Origin: Halobaculum sp. XH14
GTDB taxonomy: Archaea; Halobacteriota; Halobacteria; Halobacteriales; Haloferacaceae
Length of the DNA stretch: 64,000 nt
Reading direction: 5' to 3'
NCBI RefSeq assembly: GCF_032116555.1
Contig: NZ_CP134949.1
Span: forward strand, 2,852,001-2,916,000
Position numbers and translations under genes: made by a program. A model generated the notes under the pieces. The model was not told the origin of the DNA. It saw only the letters and a program-made list of their open reading frames with translations, and searched no databases. Positions within the stretch are counted from its first letter, which is position 1. Each line of letters opens with the position of its first letter. This document shows positions 44,188 to 53,148 of the stretch, one piece after another.

Positions 44188-44855
44188 TCGGATCGAGGTC
44201 TCCGATCGGATGAGCACCCGTTGCTGGCTAGCACACTCGATCCCTGTCAACGCGAGTCCGAATCTTGTGGTCTGTACTGAGGAAGAACGAGCGGGTGGAC
44301 CACGCTGATGCGTGCGCTTCCCGGACGGCCGACCAATGGGGCCGCACCGTCATGGGGCGCAGTCGTTCATCGACGTCATGCAAACGTACCGTTAGATCAT
44401 CCAAAACGTTGTCCGGCATGTGGGAACGTCGCCCTCGCCCGCTCGGAGTAGTGAATGAAAAGCGCGATGAGGACGCCCTCCCCGTCGTGCATACCTGCCC
44501 ACGGTGTGATGGTAGGACGACGTGTTTCTCGTTCGCGCTCCAGCACACGACCGAACTCGTCGCACAACGACGTCGTCCGCCCTCGTCGGGGAGGACGTCG
44601 CGATAGCCGGGACCGCCTCGCAGGCCGATCACGCAAGCGCAGTCGAATTACGGCGGGGGATCGGTGCGGTGAGTGAGCGCGATCCGTCCATGCCGATGAC
44701 CGGGGCCGGTGACGTATCTGCCTCCGGGCGTTAGTGTCGATACGAGTTTGAGCTTCTCAGAACTCGCCACACCAGATCAACTCCCGGGATTCATGCGACC
44801 CGAGTGCGGTAAACAGAGAGGGGACGGGCACTAGTGGATACCGAGACGACGGCGG
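44188..44855. other. Intergenic region without clear gene
   Basis: About 670 bases. Frames on both strands are open but Arg/Ser-rich. One plus-strand frame includes a Cys pair (HTCPRCDGRTTCFSF, about 44490-44535) that could be a decayed zinc-finger gene, with nothing coherent around it. Confidence 0.4.
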
Positions 44856-45188
44856 TTATCGATGTATCAGTCCCAGTATCCGGCTTCTCACGTCGTCAGC
44901 GGAATCGTACGATTGATTATCGGTTGGGGCAAGGACTTCTTCGAGCGATTCTGTCCCGCCCTGCGTTTCGATCTCGTAATCGCCATAGGCCTCGACCAGG
45001 TCATCCGTCGTAGTTGGATAGTCCTGGGCTTCGAGTGCCCCATCGAGATCACCAAGCCGTTCACTAGGGTCACCGCTCATCGCCCGGTCTTCATGGGCGC
45101 GGTCGCGGACGTCCTCTTGCTTCCGCTCTGACTGTTGTCGCCGTTCGTCGTCCGGACTCTCGTCTCGGCCCCGGTTGTCGTCTGACAT
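44856..45188 (-). CDS. DUF5789-family protein
   Basis: 110 residues from the ATG at 45188. A highly charged N-terminal 45 residues precede the DUF5789 domain: GDLDGALEAQDYPTTTDDLV, EAYGDYEIETQGGTESLEEV and SYDSADDVRSRILGLI. This small haloarchaeal family has no known function; its fold resembles DUF2795-like helical domains. The frame is open upstream, but the family starts at this Met. Confidence 0.75.
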   Translation of the reverse strand: MSDDNRGRDESPDDERRQQSERKQEDVRDRAHEDRAMSGDPSERLGDLDGALEAQDYPTTTDDLVEAYGDYEIETQGGTESLEEVLAPTDNQSYDSADDVRSRILGLIHR

Positions 45189-45431
45189 CCTTCGAAATAG
45201 GTGCCCGATTCGGATAACTGTGTGGGCGCTCGTCGGTGTGAACTCCTCGGGGACATGGGGAGGAGTGGCCGCTTCGTCGGACCTACGCAATATCCTCCAC
45301 CGTTCGAGACGAACGACGATTCATCAGTCGGTGAGAGCAGTTCTCCTGTCCGATCGTACCCGTCAGGGTCGTTCGATGTCCCTCACTGCCACGCTGGCCG
45401 TGAGTGGTGAGTAGAGTACCCTGTGCAGTAG

Positions 45432-46041
45432 ATGTTTTTCCGTCCGCGCCAGGAGATACTGCTCGTCCGACTCCCCGACACGGACCCGACGTTGGTCCGG
45501 AAAGCGCTCGACCTCGGGGTCAGGAACGTCTTTCTGCCCCGCGTGGAGACGGCGACAGAGGTCCGTGAGGCGGTCAAATCCGCTCGATTCAGCTACGAAA
45601 GAAGGCCGGGCGATCGGGGTCTCGGGTCGCCCCGAGCCCGGCGCTGGGGGCTCGCCGATGACTACGTTGCCTCCGAGGACCGGGAGACGATCGTCGGCGT
45701 GACCATTGAAACCGAGGCGTCCGTTGAGAAGCTCGACGCGATCCTGAACGTCCCGGAACTGGGATTCGTCTTCATCGCCCCGCTCGACCGCTCCGTCTCG
45801 CTCGGCTGTCCCGGCGAAGTCGACCATCCGGACGTGCGGGAAGCCGTCGAGACGGTTCGTTCGACCGCCGTCGATGCGGGCGTTCCTGTTGGCGGCCTCG
45901 GCTTCGGGATGGACGATGTCAACGAAAAAGGTGACGAACGGGTATCAGCTGCTGAACCTCGGGAGTACGACCGGCGCGCTCAAGCAATCCGTCGCTGGTT
46001 GGTTCGACGCCTACGAGGGGGAACGATCACCGAACGAGTAG
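45432..46041 (+). pseudogene. HpcH/HpaI-family aldolase remnant, 5' truncated and frameshifted
   Basis: The frame starts inside the aldolase: QEILLVRLPDTDPTLVRKAL, DLGVRNVFLPRVETATEVRE, then VGVTIETEASVEKLDAILNV and LGFVFIAPLDRSVSLG. The first about 70 residues, including the catalytic His region, are missing compared with the intact paralog at 63169. At a run of five A near 45928 the frame breaks; removing one A restores KVTNGYQLLNLGSTTGALKQ and a normal C-terminus ending at 46041. Non-functional by both lesions. Confidence 0.8.
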
Positions 46042-46239
46042 GTACACCGTTCGAATGGCAACTCACCTGTGTCGAATCACTGAGAGACGTGGAGAGATCG
46101 CCCGATTTGCCACGCAGTGTTCGGCGCGCCGCTATCGAAATTAGAAGAGGATAGATTGATCTGACTATGACGGATAGACGGTGCGTACGTAGCACTCAGT
46201 GATGCATTCACGGAAACGTACAGCGAACGATCAGCTCTC

Positions 46240-46605
46240 ATGACCGACAAAACTGATATCCAAATTGAACTCGCTCGGGAGAGAACCCCGTTAGCACGCG
46301 AACGTACCATCCTCGCCCATATCAGAACTGGCTTCGCGTCCTTTCTCTTTGGAGCAGTACTACTCGGGTTGTTTGGAGCCACAGTCTCCTTTGTCGGGGG
46401 CGGATTTATCCTCATTGGTGTCGTATTATTTTTGCGAGTGGGATCTCGCATGTGCGTAGTAACCAACGGGTTAGCCATCTGCGGGGAGGTCTCGACCGTC
46501 CGTTCCACTGGAACGGGTAGTACGGCTCTTTACCTTGACGAGCGACTCGATTCGAGAACACGGAACCGAGCGTCACCACCCTCAATTCTACTGCGGTACA
46601 AGTAA
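46240..46605 (+). CDS. DUF202 (YidH-like) membrane protein
   Basis: 121 residues. The DUF202 signature is at the N-terminus: ELARERTPLARERTILAHIR, followed by TGFASFLFGAVLLGLFGATV and FVGGGFILIGVVLFLRVGSR as two transmembrane spans. The last about 45 residues are polar and not family-typical, so the gene may have a shifted or extended 3' end. DUF202 proteins are small membrane proteins of unknown function. Confidence 0.75.
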   Translation: MTDKTDIQIELARERTPLARERTILAHIRTGFASFLFGAVLLGLFGATVSFVGGGFILIGVVLFLRVGSRMCVVTNGLAICGEVSTVRSTGTGSTALYLDERLDSRTRNRASPPSILLRYK

Positions 46606-46662
46606 CTGTGAGAACGTTCAGACCAGTGCAACGTCTGATCTCAGCATAGCTGCCGTTCTCTA

Positions 46663-47172
46663 TCAGTTCGGAGCATCCTCCGTTACCTCCGCTTCTGGTG
46701 CATTCTTCAGCACACTCTGGAGTCCGTTCCATGCGTTATGTTTGCGTGTGTACCCCTCGCCACTGGTTGCGATGATGTTCCCATTGTGGTGACGGAGTCG
46801 CCATCGCCATTCCTCGCCCTGGTCACGGAAGACTTCAAATCGGGCCAGTGCCTGTGAAGCGTCGGCGGCACCGACGGGTACTGATAGTTTGTCGTCTTCC
46901 TCTTCAGGGACATCTTCGATGGGAGTGGTCCCGGATTCCTTGCCTTTTGGAGAGGGCCATGTTAGTTCGAGCTCCAGACTCAACTCGTCATCTTCAGCCT
47001 CCAGTTCGATCTCAAGAGCGATTTCCTCAGGAGTCACAACAGTGACAGCGTCCTTGCCTTCACCCACCCGAATTGAGCCAGCGAGTATCCCATCTACTAC
47101 GCTACTCAATACGGCTGCGATCTCTTCACGATTGGCCGTCAGTTCGGACTCATAGTCGTTTGCTTCGCCCAT
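46663..47172 (-). CDS. Amphi-Trp plus DUF1508 (YegP-like) protein
   Basis: 169 residues from the ATG at 47172. The first about 80 form the amphi-Trp domain (TANREEIAAVLSSVVDGILA; ALEIELEAEDDELSLELELT, then W). The last about 60 are a DUF1508 module: ARFEVFRDQGEEWRWRLRHH, NGNIIATSGEGYTRKHNAWN, GLQSVLKN. This two-domain arrangement is a known haloarchaeal combination of unknown function. Convergent with the DUF202 gene. Confidence 0.82.
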   Translation of the reverse strand: MGEANDYESELTANREEIAAVLSSVVDGILAGSIRVGEGKDAVTVVTPEEIALEIELEAEDDELSLELELTWPSPKGKESGTTPIEDVPEEEDDKLSVPVGAADASQALARFEVFRDQGEEWRWRLRHHNGNIIATSGEGYTRKHNAWNGLQSVLKNAPEAEVTEDAPN

Positions 47173-47384
47173 ACTCAAGAGTATGGGAACAACAATGGTA
47201 AACCATCGCAAAGTCGTCTCTCGTTCGATAGGATGGATCCGCACGACGATTCTGAACCGACGGTCGATTCGGAGTGTGAGACGCCAGCTGACTCGCTGAT
47301 ACCAACTATTTAGAGATCAACTTCGGAGGCCTATTCCATGGTTCAGTCGGTAGAGCTCTTCTCGATTCCGCTGGTGAACCTGTG

Positions 47385-47530
47385 ATTGCTCCTCGGTGGC
47401 GCTGAGATCGTCACAAACTCGGTTGCGTGGTTCGATCACCACCCTGGCGTGAGCGAGAGCACGACGGGAAGCATCTTGTCGCCGTCGGGACGGCGTTACC
47501 CGAAACGATGATCCCCGTTATTGCCATGTC
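47385..47530 (+). pseudogene. Fragment of a sodium/calcium exchanger-family protein
   Basis: Plus-strand reading LLGGAEIVTNSVAWFDHHPG, VSESTTGSIL, then after a frameshift VAVGTALPETMIPVIAM. GAE...W...GVSE...G...AVGTALPE is the alpha-repeat signature of the CaCA antiporter family. Only about 48 residues of one repeat remain, so it is a relic. Confidence 0.6.
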
Positions 47531-47599
47531 TCGGTGACCAATTTTGATTATCCGGGTGAAAAGCGCACGACGTTTTAGTCGGCCAGCCCTACTGGGGTT

Positions 47600-47902
47600 G
47601 TGGAGTACGAAATTGATCCGACTGAATCAGTGAGTACGGCTGTCGTGCGCGCGGTGAGCGCCGTGGAAGGACGGGAACCCTGTTCCCTTCGACCGCTGGC
47701 GTTCGTCCTCAACCCGAACGCGCTTGATGCGCTATTCGAGTCCCGGTCGAACGGTCAACCACGGACGGGTGGCTGTCTCTCGTTCGTCTATAGCGGCTGT
47801 CGCGTCTCCATCGACAACGGCGAATATCTCTCCATTGAACCGCTCGAAAGCGTTCGTCGAGTCCCTACTGATGGAGGATCGGACGGGAACGCAATGTGTT
47901 GA
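47600..47902 (+). CDS. HalOD1 output-domain protein (copy 2)
   Basis: 100 residues from a GTG at 47600: EYEIDPTESVSTAVVRAVSA, VEGREPCSLRPLAFVLNPNA, LDALFESR, then the hairpin LSFVYSGCRVSIDNGEYLSI, matching the HalOD1 pattern (two helices, then a C-terminal beta hairpin). It lies tail-to-tail with a TrmB-family gene. Role presumed signalling; no receiver or sensor domain is attached. Confidence 0.75.
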   Translation: MEYEIDPTESVSTAVVRAVSAVEGREPCSLRPLAFVLNPNALDALFESRSNGQPRTGGCLSFVYSGCRVSIDNGEYLSIEPLESVRRVPTDGGSDGNAMC

Positions 47903-47932
47903 CGAGTGGACCGATAGTCGCGGCCAGGCAGG

Positions 47933-48736
47933 TCACTGCTTGGGGTCGCGAACGGTCAGCAGTCCCTGTGCCATGAGGCGGCGCGCGATCACGACGAGAC
48001 CGTTCCCCAATCCCTCACCGAAGATCGCCTGTTCCTCCTTCGTCCCGGGCATGATGGAACTAACAAGGAGTGCCGATCGATCGACCAGCAGCAACCGGCC
48101 GATCGCCGTATCGTTCCTCGCGGCGTTCTCCCCGTGTAACCACTCCAGCCCCGAGATGAACGTCGTGGCGTCCGGTACGGTCGTTTGAATCCGGTCCTGA
48201 AGGGTCTCGGTCAACGCGCCGATGAGCAGATCGACCCCGTTCCCGACCCCGTTGAGGGTATCGATGAGGTCCTCGGTCAACAGTGACTCGTTGCCCACCA
48301 CGAGCACGATCTCGTCGGTCGCCTCCCCGACGAGGTCGTTCGTCCGATTCTCGATCGCGTCACGGCCGGTCATCGCCCACACCTGTTGGACGGGGGATTC
48401 GTCATCCGCATCGACGACTTCGACCGTCTCGAGCGCGTCGTGGAGTCGCTCGACGCGAGCCTCGTATTGATCCCGGAGCGTTTCGGTCGCCTCCTCAAGG
48501 GGAACCGCGCGGAACTGTTGCGGGCTCGAATGCTGAATCTCGACGAGGCCCTGTGCCTCCAGCATCCGGATCGCACTGTAGACTCGCGTCCGGGGCACTT
48601 CAGTTGTCTCGCTCAGTTGCTTTGCCGTCCCTGAGCGTAGGCGCGACAACCCAACGAAACATCGCGCCTCGTACTCCTTCAAACCGAGTTGCTGGAGGAC
48701 TTCAACGGCTTCCTCCAAATTCTGATTCGCATCCAT
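47933..48736 (-). CDS. TrmB-family transcriptional regulator (copy 1)
   Basis: 267 residues from the ATG at 48736. N-terminal winged helix of TrmB type: VLQQLGLKEYEARCFVGLSR, LRSGTAKQLSETTEVPRTRV, YSAIRMLEAQGLVEIQHSSP. A C-terminal PLD-like/effector region (VLVVGNESLLTEDLIDTLNG; GRLLLVDRSALLVSS) follows. TrmB proteins often sense sugars, but short members like this one have unknown ligands. The frame is open upstream without family sequence. A paralog lies at 49122. Confidence 0.85.
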   Translation of the reverse strand: MDANQNLEEAVEVLQQLGLKEYEARCFVGLSRLRSGTAKQLSETTEVPRTRVYSAIRMLEAQGLVEIQHSSPQQFRAVPLEEATETLRDQYEARVERLHDALETVEVVDADDESPVQQVWAMTGRDAIENRTNDLVGEATDEIVLVVGNESLLTEDLIDTLNGVGNGVDLLIGALTETLQDRIQTTVPDATTFISGLEWLHGENAARNDTAIGRLLLVDRSALLVSSIMPGTKEEQAIFGEGLGNGLVVIARRLMAQGLLTVRDPKQ

Positions 48737-49030
48737 GTGTCCCAACTCCCCGGTTAGCCCGGGACTTGGTTGAGGTTGGTCACCGGAACAGATAGGTATT
48801 GTCACTGAACCCATAACGCCGCGCGACGATGAAAGGCGTGAAGCTGGCCCAACTAGTTGATTTCGCCGATCCGAAAAGGAAGCCAAATGTGTTGTGACTT
48901 TCAAAGTGACTACGGATTCGATAGGCTATTCAGGCAATACAGCCCCATGAATCAGGGGTGGAATAGTATTCACCCGTTTAATCACAAAAGGTATAACTCT
49001 CCTGGACTCTATCTCTCCACACGCACGCAG

Positions 49031-49129
49031 GTGAGTACTGTGTCCCAACCACCTTACTTCTGCGTGCCGACCTGCAACCTCGCGTGGCAGGTTCGAGACG
49101 GCGAGATAGTTCAGGAACCTGATGAGTAG
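49031..49129 (+). CDS. Possible 32-residue leader ORF before TrmB copy 2
   Basis: A GTG frame VSTVSQPPYFCVPTCNLAWQ then VRDGEIVQEPDE whose stop overlaps the TrmB ATG by 8 bases (ATGAGTAG). The C-x3-C and clean overlap hint at a coupled micro-protein, but it may be chance. Confidence 0.28.
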   Translation: MSTVSQPPYFCVPTCNLAWQVRDGEIVQEPDE

Positions 49130-49922
49130 TGATCCCACCGGAGACCCGGAGTCCACCGCCGTCGAGCAGCTCGAACACTTCGGGTTGAGCACCTATGCGG
49201 CCCGGACGTTCGTGGCGCTCGCCAGCCTCGGCACGGGAACGGCAAGGGACGTGAGCCAGGTGTCGGAGGTACCCCGCACGAGGGTGTACGACGCCATCGA
49301 CGAGTTACACGACCGGGGGCTCGTGGATGTTCTGCAGTCGTCACCCAAGCAGTTCTGGGCCATCTCGGCCGAAACCGCCAGTCGCACGTTCGAACACGAT
49401 CTACAATCTCGAACGGAGTTATTGCGAACCGCCCTCAGTGAACTCGAACCCGTCGAGCGGCGAGCGGAACAGCGCGGTGTCTGGACCGTCGACGGACAGT
49501 CCGCGGTCACGGAGCGTGTACGCGAGTTCTTCGCCAGCGCGGAGGAGGAAATCATCTACATGACCGTCGAGGACCTCCTCATCGAGGATCTGATCGAGGG
49601 ATTAGGCGAGGCGGCGGATCGGGGGGTTTCGATCAAGCTCGCGGGCGTTTCACCGGAGGTGCAGGATCGAATTCAGGATGCCATCCCCGGCGTGACGATG
49701 TTCGAGTCGTTGTGGATCTGGTCGGATACCTCGGCCGGCCGGCTCATGATGGTGGACGGGCGGAAAACACTCGTGAGTGCCATGGTCAACGGCGAGGACG
49801 CGAGCCCGACTGATCCCCGGTCGGAGACCGCCATCTGGGGTGAGGGCGAGGCGAATAGTCTGGTCGTGGTTCTGAATGCGATCTTCACGTGGCGACTCGA
49901 GACGGCTGAATCGGATACCTGA
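49122..49922 (+). CDS. TrmB-family transcriptional regulator (copy 2)
   Basis: 266 residues with the same plan as copy 1: winged helix EQLEHFGLSTYAARTFVALA, SLGTGTARDVSQVSEVPRTR, VYDAIDELHDRGLVDVLQSS, and an effector region (EEEIIYMTVEDLLIEDLIEG; GRLMMVDGRKTLVSAMV). The two copies share the EVPRTRVY recognition core, so they may bind similar sites. It is followed by a HalOD1 gene in the same orientation, mirroring the copy 1 neighbourhood. Confidence 0.85.
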   Translation: MSSDPTGDPESTAVEQLEHFGLSTYAARTFVALASLGTGTARDVSQVSEVPRTRVYDAIDELHDRGLVDVLQSSPKQFWAISAETASRTFEHDLQSRTELLRTALSELEPVERRAEQRGVWTVDGQSAVTERVREFFASAEEEIIYMTVEDLLIEDLIEGLGEAADRGVSIKLAGVSPEVQDRIQDAIPGVTMFESLWIWSDTSAGRLMMVDGRKTLVSAMVNGEDASPTDPRSETAIWGEGEANSLVVVLNAIFTWRLETAESDT

Positions 49923-49998
49923 AGTGCCAAATCACCCGAAACGCGTTCAGAGAACCTCATGATCCAAAACATTCAGGACGAGCACGGTGGTATCTTGT

Positions 49999-50328
49999 AT
50001 GACTGAGTCAGAGGACTCAGACGGTGACGTGCCTGCCTCAGATTCATGCGGAGCGATTCAGGCCGAATTTGATTGGTCAGTAGTGACCCCGAGCACGGCG
50101 GTTGTCGAGACGGTTGCCATCGCTGCAGCGTGTGAGCCTACCGTACTCGAACCGCTGTACGAAACGGTCGATCCGGATGCCCTCGATACGCTCATTCGTT
50201 CGATTGGGACCGATTCAAAAGATGGCGACGCGACTGTTACGTTCGCGCTCGATGGCTACCAGGTGACGGTTGAACGTGACGGTCGGGTCGACGTTCGACC
50301 ACATGAGGCACGCGCGGAGTCGGAGTAA
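49999..50328 (+). CDS. HalOD1 output-domain protein (copy 3)
   Basis: 109 residues from the ATG at 49999 (a GTG at 49987 is possible). HalOD1 pattern: TPSTAVVETVAIAAACEPTV, LEPLYETVDPDALDTLIRSI, then ATVTFALDGYQVTVERDGRV as the C-terminal hairpin. Its end faces a DUF7344 gene 68 bases away on the other strand, the second place in the window where these families adjoin. Confidence 0.8.
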   Translation: MTESEDSDGDVPASDSCGAIQAEFDWSVVTPSTAVVETVAIAAACEPTVLEPLYETVDPDALDTLIRSIGTDSKDGDATVTFALDGYQVTVERDGRVDVRPHEARAESE

Positions 50329-50396
50329 CGGAACTTGGTCCCCAACGATCCAGTTCGCCGCTTCCGGACGATACTTCGACGGTTTGGTCTGAACGT

Positions 50397-50771
50397 TCAG
50401 AGGCTGGCGAGGGGCAGTTCGTCGGGTAGTGAATCCAGTATCGTCTCGAACTGGTCGTCAGACCGATATCGGATGGTGCTGTTTTCGGGATCGAATTCAA
50501 CGATACCGTGGTCGGCTAACTTCGGCAGGTCGGCGTGTCGCAGTCGGACGGCAATCTGGTCCCGGTCGGTAGTTTGGCCGTCGGCACCCAGTTCACCGTT
50601 GTGCAATCGATCGACGAGGCCGTCCACCGTCGTTTCGCCGTTAGCTTCGTGCCGTAAATGGTGGAGTGTCTGCCGTCGGCGTCGATCAGCCACGAGCAGG
50701 AGAAGCGCGTCGAGATCCTGTTCGGTCATAGTATCTAGTAACGCACCCCTATATTCTTCAAGCGGCGACAT
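50397..50771 (-). CDS. DUF7344-type winged-helix protein (copy 3)
   Basis: 124 residues from the ATG at 50771 (50729 is an alternative start that fits the family N-terminus). Signature: TEQDLDALLLLVADRRRRQT, LHHLRHEANGETTVDGLVDR and AVRLRHADLPKLADHGIVEF, with the H-x-LPKL-D-G motif of DUF7344. Convergent with HalOD1 copy 3. Confidence 0.75.
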   Translation of the reverse strand: MSPLEEYRGALLDTMTEQDLDALLLLVADRRRRQTLHHLRHEANGETTVDGLVDRLHNGELGADGQTTDRDQIAVRLRHADLPKLADHGIVEFDPENSTIRYRSDDQFETILDSLPDELPLASL

Positions 50772-50890
50772 CTTCACACACACTGGAATTGTGATAAAGT
50801 GAGTCAAAATCGTTGGAGACGTTGCATGGAGTATCAAGCAGTTCGCGTTACTGCGCTCCACAATGGCTCCGCGCTCGTTCTGGAAAACGG

Positions 50891-51952
50891 TTAGAAGCCG
50901 GACGATTCCGTTTGCTCCCGGGCGAACAGGTCGAGGACGACCTTCGCTCCACCGAGCACGACAGGCCCGACGAACAGGCCCATCGCCCCGAACAGGACGA
51001 TGCCGCCGAAGATTCCGACGACGATGATCGCGACGTTGAGCGCTCCGCTCCGGTTGATGATGGCCGGACGAAGGTAGAAATCCGAGACACTAACCACGGA
51101 TCCGAAAACGAACAGGAGTACCGCCGCGGTGGGACGACCGACAGCGAACAGGTAGAGTGAGACCGGTATCCAGACGCCGAACGCTCCGACGAGGGGGAGT
51201 AACGTGAGGATGAACGTCGATACGGTCAAGAATACGACCCCCGGCATTCCAAGGAGCGCCAAGCCGATGCCGAGGAGTATCGCCTGGATTCCCGCGACGG
51301 CGACGTTCCCAATAACGGACGCCCACATGAGGGTGTCGAGTTCTCTGAACAGTTCCTGCTGGACGTGCTCCGAGACGGGAAGGACTGCTCGCAGCCAGCC
51401 AAGGAACTGTTCGCCGTCTCGCAACAGGGTAAAGAGCACAAACATCGTCACGGTGAGTCCGATGAACAGACCGGGGAGGCCACTGATGACGGTTAGCGCG
51501 CCGGTAGCGAGACGTTGCAATCCCGCCGTGATTGGCTCTCGATATGTAGCATACACGAGGTCTAAATCGATCACGTACCCGATGGTTTCGATCCGGTTCT
51601 CAATGTTGTCTAGACTGAGTTCCCCGTCTTGGATGACCGTCAGGAACCCCAGTCCTTGCTGAATTGCGATCGTGAGGATGTAGGCGACCGGAATGAAAAT
51701 CACGAAGACCGAGATCACGATGAGCGTAATGGCAGCCATCGTTGAACTCAGATGTCGCTCCAGACGCTGTTGTACGGGTGCAATGACGTACGCCAGTACG
51801 ATAGCGAGGAGAACGTATTGAAGCTGTGTGAGAACGATGAGACCAGCGAGAGTTCCACTGACAATCGCCAACATCGATATCCCAATACGATCCGGAGACC
51901 ACGGTCGCTGCGTCCCTTTTTCAGTCATTGCTTCGTGAGATACCCTTTTCAC
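50891..51952 (-). CDS. AI-2E family transporter-like membrane protein
   Basis: 353-residue multi-pass protein of the AI-2E/PerM family, about eight transmembrane spans: QYVLLAIVLAYVIAPVQQRL near residue 45, GLPGLFIGLTVTMFVLFTLL near 165, TFILTLLPLVGAFGVWIPVS near 245 and LRPAIINRSGALNVAIIVVG then IFGGIVLFGAMGLFVGPVVL near the end, the family's most conserved part. Family members export diverse small molecules or ions; AI-2 transport should not be assumed in archaea. The start at 51952 is favoured by TATA placement. Confidence 0.88.
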   Translation of the reverse strand: MKRVSHEAMTEKGTQRPWSPDRIGISMLAIVSGTLAGLIVLTQLQYVLLAIVLAYVIAPVQQRLERHLSSTMAAITLIVISVFVIFIPVAYILTIAIQQGLGFLTVIQDGELSLDNIENRIETIGYVIDLDLVYATYREPITAGLQRLATGALTVISGLPGLFIGLTVTMFVLFTLLRDGEQFLGWLRAVLPVSEHVQQELFRELDTLMWASVIGNVAVAGIQAILLGIGLALLGMPGVVFLTVSTFILTLLPLVGAFGVWIPVSLYLFAVGRPTAAVLLFVFGSVVSVSDFYLRPAIINRSGALNVAIIVVGIFGGIVLFGAMGLFVGPVVLGGAKVVLDLFAREQTESSGF

Positions 51953-51972
51953 AATGCTGCTTTTCGTACGAT

Positions 51973-51981
51973 CGTTATACG
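51973..51981 (-). promoter_or_regulatory. TATA box of the AI-2E family gene
   Basis: Minus strand cgtataacg. It lies about 25 bases upstream of the ATG at 51952, so transcription would begin at or next to the start codon (leaderless), supporting that start over 51928. Confidence 0.5.
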
Positions 51982-52180
51982 TGCCCGCTCTATTTGGCTA
52001 TCTCCCTCCTAATGCCGGTTGTAACCAAGGTAATTGTGTGTTCTCAAGATAGTTGACTGTCTCTTCATGGAGCTGCATGATTGCACGGGCATACGCGGTT
52101 CCGGGCGCTGACGACGGTGGGATTCTCTCGAGGAGTTGTGATGGATACGTGTGAACACCAGTAAGTGGATCCGATCGGAC

Positions 52181-52609
52181 TTACTGTCGGGTTTGACGGA
52201 CGAACTCGTCGAGTTTTGCTTCGATGAGTGTTGCGACGCGCTCGCTGTATTTCCAGAGTGCTGCGTTGAGTCGCTCTTCGGTCTCGTCGTCGAGGTCGTC
52301 GCCGCCACGGAGGACGGAGTCCCTGGTAATCTGTGGATGGTAGACACAGACGACGCCGAGAGAAGTGGCCGAGCTTGAGGTCCCCGCCGTGTGGATTCCG
52401 TACTGATCGGTCCCCCAGACACCATCGCCGCCCTGTCGCTCCAGTTCCGAGTCGAGTGCATCAAGCAGTTGTACCTCTTCGGGGGAGAGGATTGGATCGT
52501 CACCTTCGAATAGTTCAGCGTACGCCGCTCTCCGGGCACTATTCGTCCACTGGGCCAACTGGGAGCGCGCCCGGAGTACGAGCTGTCGTTCGTCTGGAAA
52601 CTCGACCAT
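52181..52609 (-). CDS. Haloarchaeal hypothetical protein (DUF7539-like)
   Basis: 142 residues: EFPDERQLVLRARSQLAQWT near the N-terminus, a central SATSLGVVCVYHPQITRDSV and a helical end TEERLNAALWKYSERVATLI. This matches a small family seen widely in haloarchaea as DUF7539 or hypothetical; function unknown. Composition and length look intact. Confidence 0.65.
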   Translation of the reverse strand: MVEFPDERQLVLRARSQLAQWTNSARRAAYAELFEGDDPILSPEEVQLLDALDSELERQGGDGVWGTDQYGIHTAGTSSSATSLGVVCVYHPQITRDSVLRGGDDLDDETEERLNAALWKYSERVATLIEAKLDEFVRQTRQ

Positions 52610-53148
52610 GCTTCTATGAGGGTGGCCAGGTCAATGAACGTTGTACTCTCATACGGTGCCGAACCCGTCAAGTACGTCGACGACTGGGTGTTCGGCTATG
52701 AGCCTGTGGCTGCTGTCATCTGTACTGTATGGCAAGAGATGAGACGGACGTCCGTCCGAAGTGTGGTGAACCGATGATCGGCGCTACCTGCGCTCAAGAG
52801 ATGCTATGACAAATCACCTGAAATTGATGCTGCACACGCGCCCCGTATTCAGCATCACTCGGGAAGCATCATCTTCGAGTACTGCGATCTCGCAGGGGGG
52901 GAAGTTCTCCACTTGCACTGAACGGATCCTCGCCGCTCACAACATTCGGGGCGGCTCTGACTGTCCCAAGTGCAGGTGGAGCCTGGAGAATCGACCACCA
53001 CATACTCGAACAGGTCACCGGGTAAACGGCCTGAGAGTCAATCGTCGAGAGTGTACGGTAACGAGCTGTAACGGCTGGATCGGCCGACCATAAGAGACAA
53101 ACACGCAACCATTGCTGCCTCGGATCCAATTCGCCACGTAACACCGCG
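52610..53148. other. Intergenic region, possible gene debris
   Basis: About 540 bases. A plus-strand 47-codon frame begins at 52634, and pieces such as FEYCDLAGGEVLHLH occur near 52880, but no coherent gene. Its position between intact genes and the HEPN/MNT-integrase junction suggests decayed DNA. Confidence 0.35.
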
